Notes under the pieces: model-generated
Seen by the model: the letters and a program-made list of their open reading frames with translations, nothing else
Told to the model about the DNA's origin: nothing
Database searches by the model: none
Part shown: piece after piece, positions 5,074 to 5,174 of the stretch
Position numbering within the stretch: the stretch's first letter is position 1
Layout of the letters: each line of letters starts with the position of its first letter
DNA from: an uncultured Thalassospira sp.
GTDB lineage: Bacteria > Pseudomonadota > Alphaproteobacteria > Rhodospirillales_A > Thalassospiraceae
DNA length: 5,174 nucleotides
Assembly: GCA_946885765.1 (NCBI GenBank)
Contig: CAMPHD010000270.1
Coordinates: 1 to 5,174, forward strand
Direction of reading: 5' to 3'
Position numbers and translations under genes: made by a program

Positions 5074-5174
5074 ATGTCAGGCCAGACACATATTTCATCC
5101 GACATCTCGGCGGTCACGATTGACGGCATTGATCTGGCGCCTGAAATTCGCACCCGCCTTCGAAACCTTATCGA
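5074..5174 (+). CDS. N-terminus of an unrecognised protein, cut by window edge
   Basis: An ATG at 5074 opens a frame that runs off the right edge with 33 complete codons. The visible part begins MSGQTHISSD and continues into ITIDG-like and LAPEIRTRLRNLI stretches. It is soluble in character, with a likely amphipathic helix at about 22-33, and has no signal peptide or membrane segment. I do not recognise the family from this fragment. The frame is also open upstream of the ATG, so the start is not proven, but the candidate promoter at 5011-5039 and an AGGG (5060-5063) 10 nt before the ATG favour it. Coding status is inferred from position and the long open frame. Confidence 0.5.
   Translation, partial: MSGQTHISSDISAVTIDGIDLAPEIRTRLRNLI

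Overview
This 5.2 kb window looks like chromosomal DNA of an alphaproteobacterium. Codon use is moderately GC-rich, and the mix of a YafY-type WYL regulator, a VOC protein, a KANL3/Tex30-like hydrolase and a membrane GGDEF-EAL protein suggests a Rhodospirillales or Thalassospira-like marine bacterium. That placement is inferred from the gene mix, not from a marker gene. I see no mobile element, tRNA, rRNA or CRISPR array.

Layout: (1) 1-515, minus strand: an isochorismatase-family hydrolase whose C-terminus runs off the left edge. (2) 516-743: a divergent intergenic region with one weak promoter candidate. (3) 744-1367, plus: a small alpha/beta hydrolase with a complete Ser-Asp-His triad. (4) 1438-1875, minus: a VOC (glyoxalase/bleomycin-resistance fold) protein. 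(5) 2001-2705, plus: a YafY-type HTH-WYL regulator transcribed away from the VOC gene. The 125 bp between them holds a perfect 24-bp operator-like palindrome (11-bp arms) lying on the -35 element of the regulator. (6) 2805-4784, plus: a six-TM GGDEF-EAL cyclic-di-GMP protein. Its short leader holds a perfect 9-bp inverted repeat that covers the Shine-Dalgarno sequence. (7) 4785-5073: a gene-free stretch with three copies of an 8-mer and a pair of dyad sites around a good promoter. (8) 5074 to the right edge, plus: the first 33 codons of an unrecognised gene.

How the parts work together: the VOC gene and the WYL regulator form a classic divergent regulator-target pair, probably autoregulated through the palindrome. 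The c-di-GMP enzyme is a separate unit in which both catalytic domains keep their key residues, while the diguanylate cyclase lacks the product-inhibition (I) site. The two hydrolases are single genes with unknown substrates. The protein families are ordinary. The most interesting signals are regulatory: the VOC/WYL operator, the hairpin hiding the ribosome binding site of the c-di-GMP gene, and the repeated sites between 4785 and 5040.
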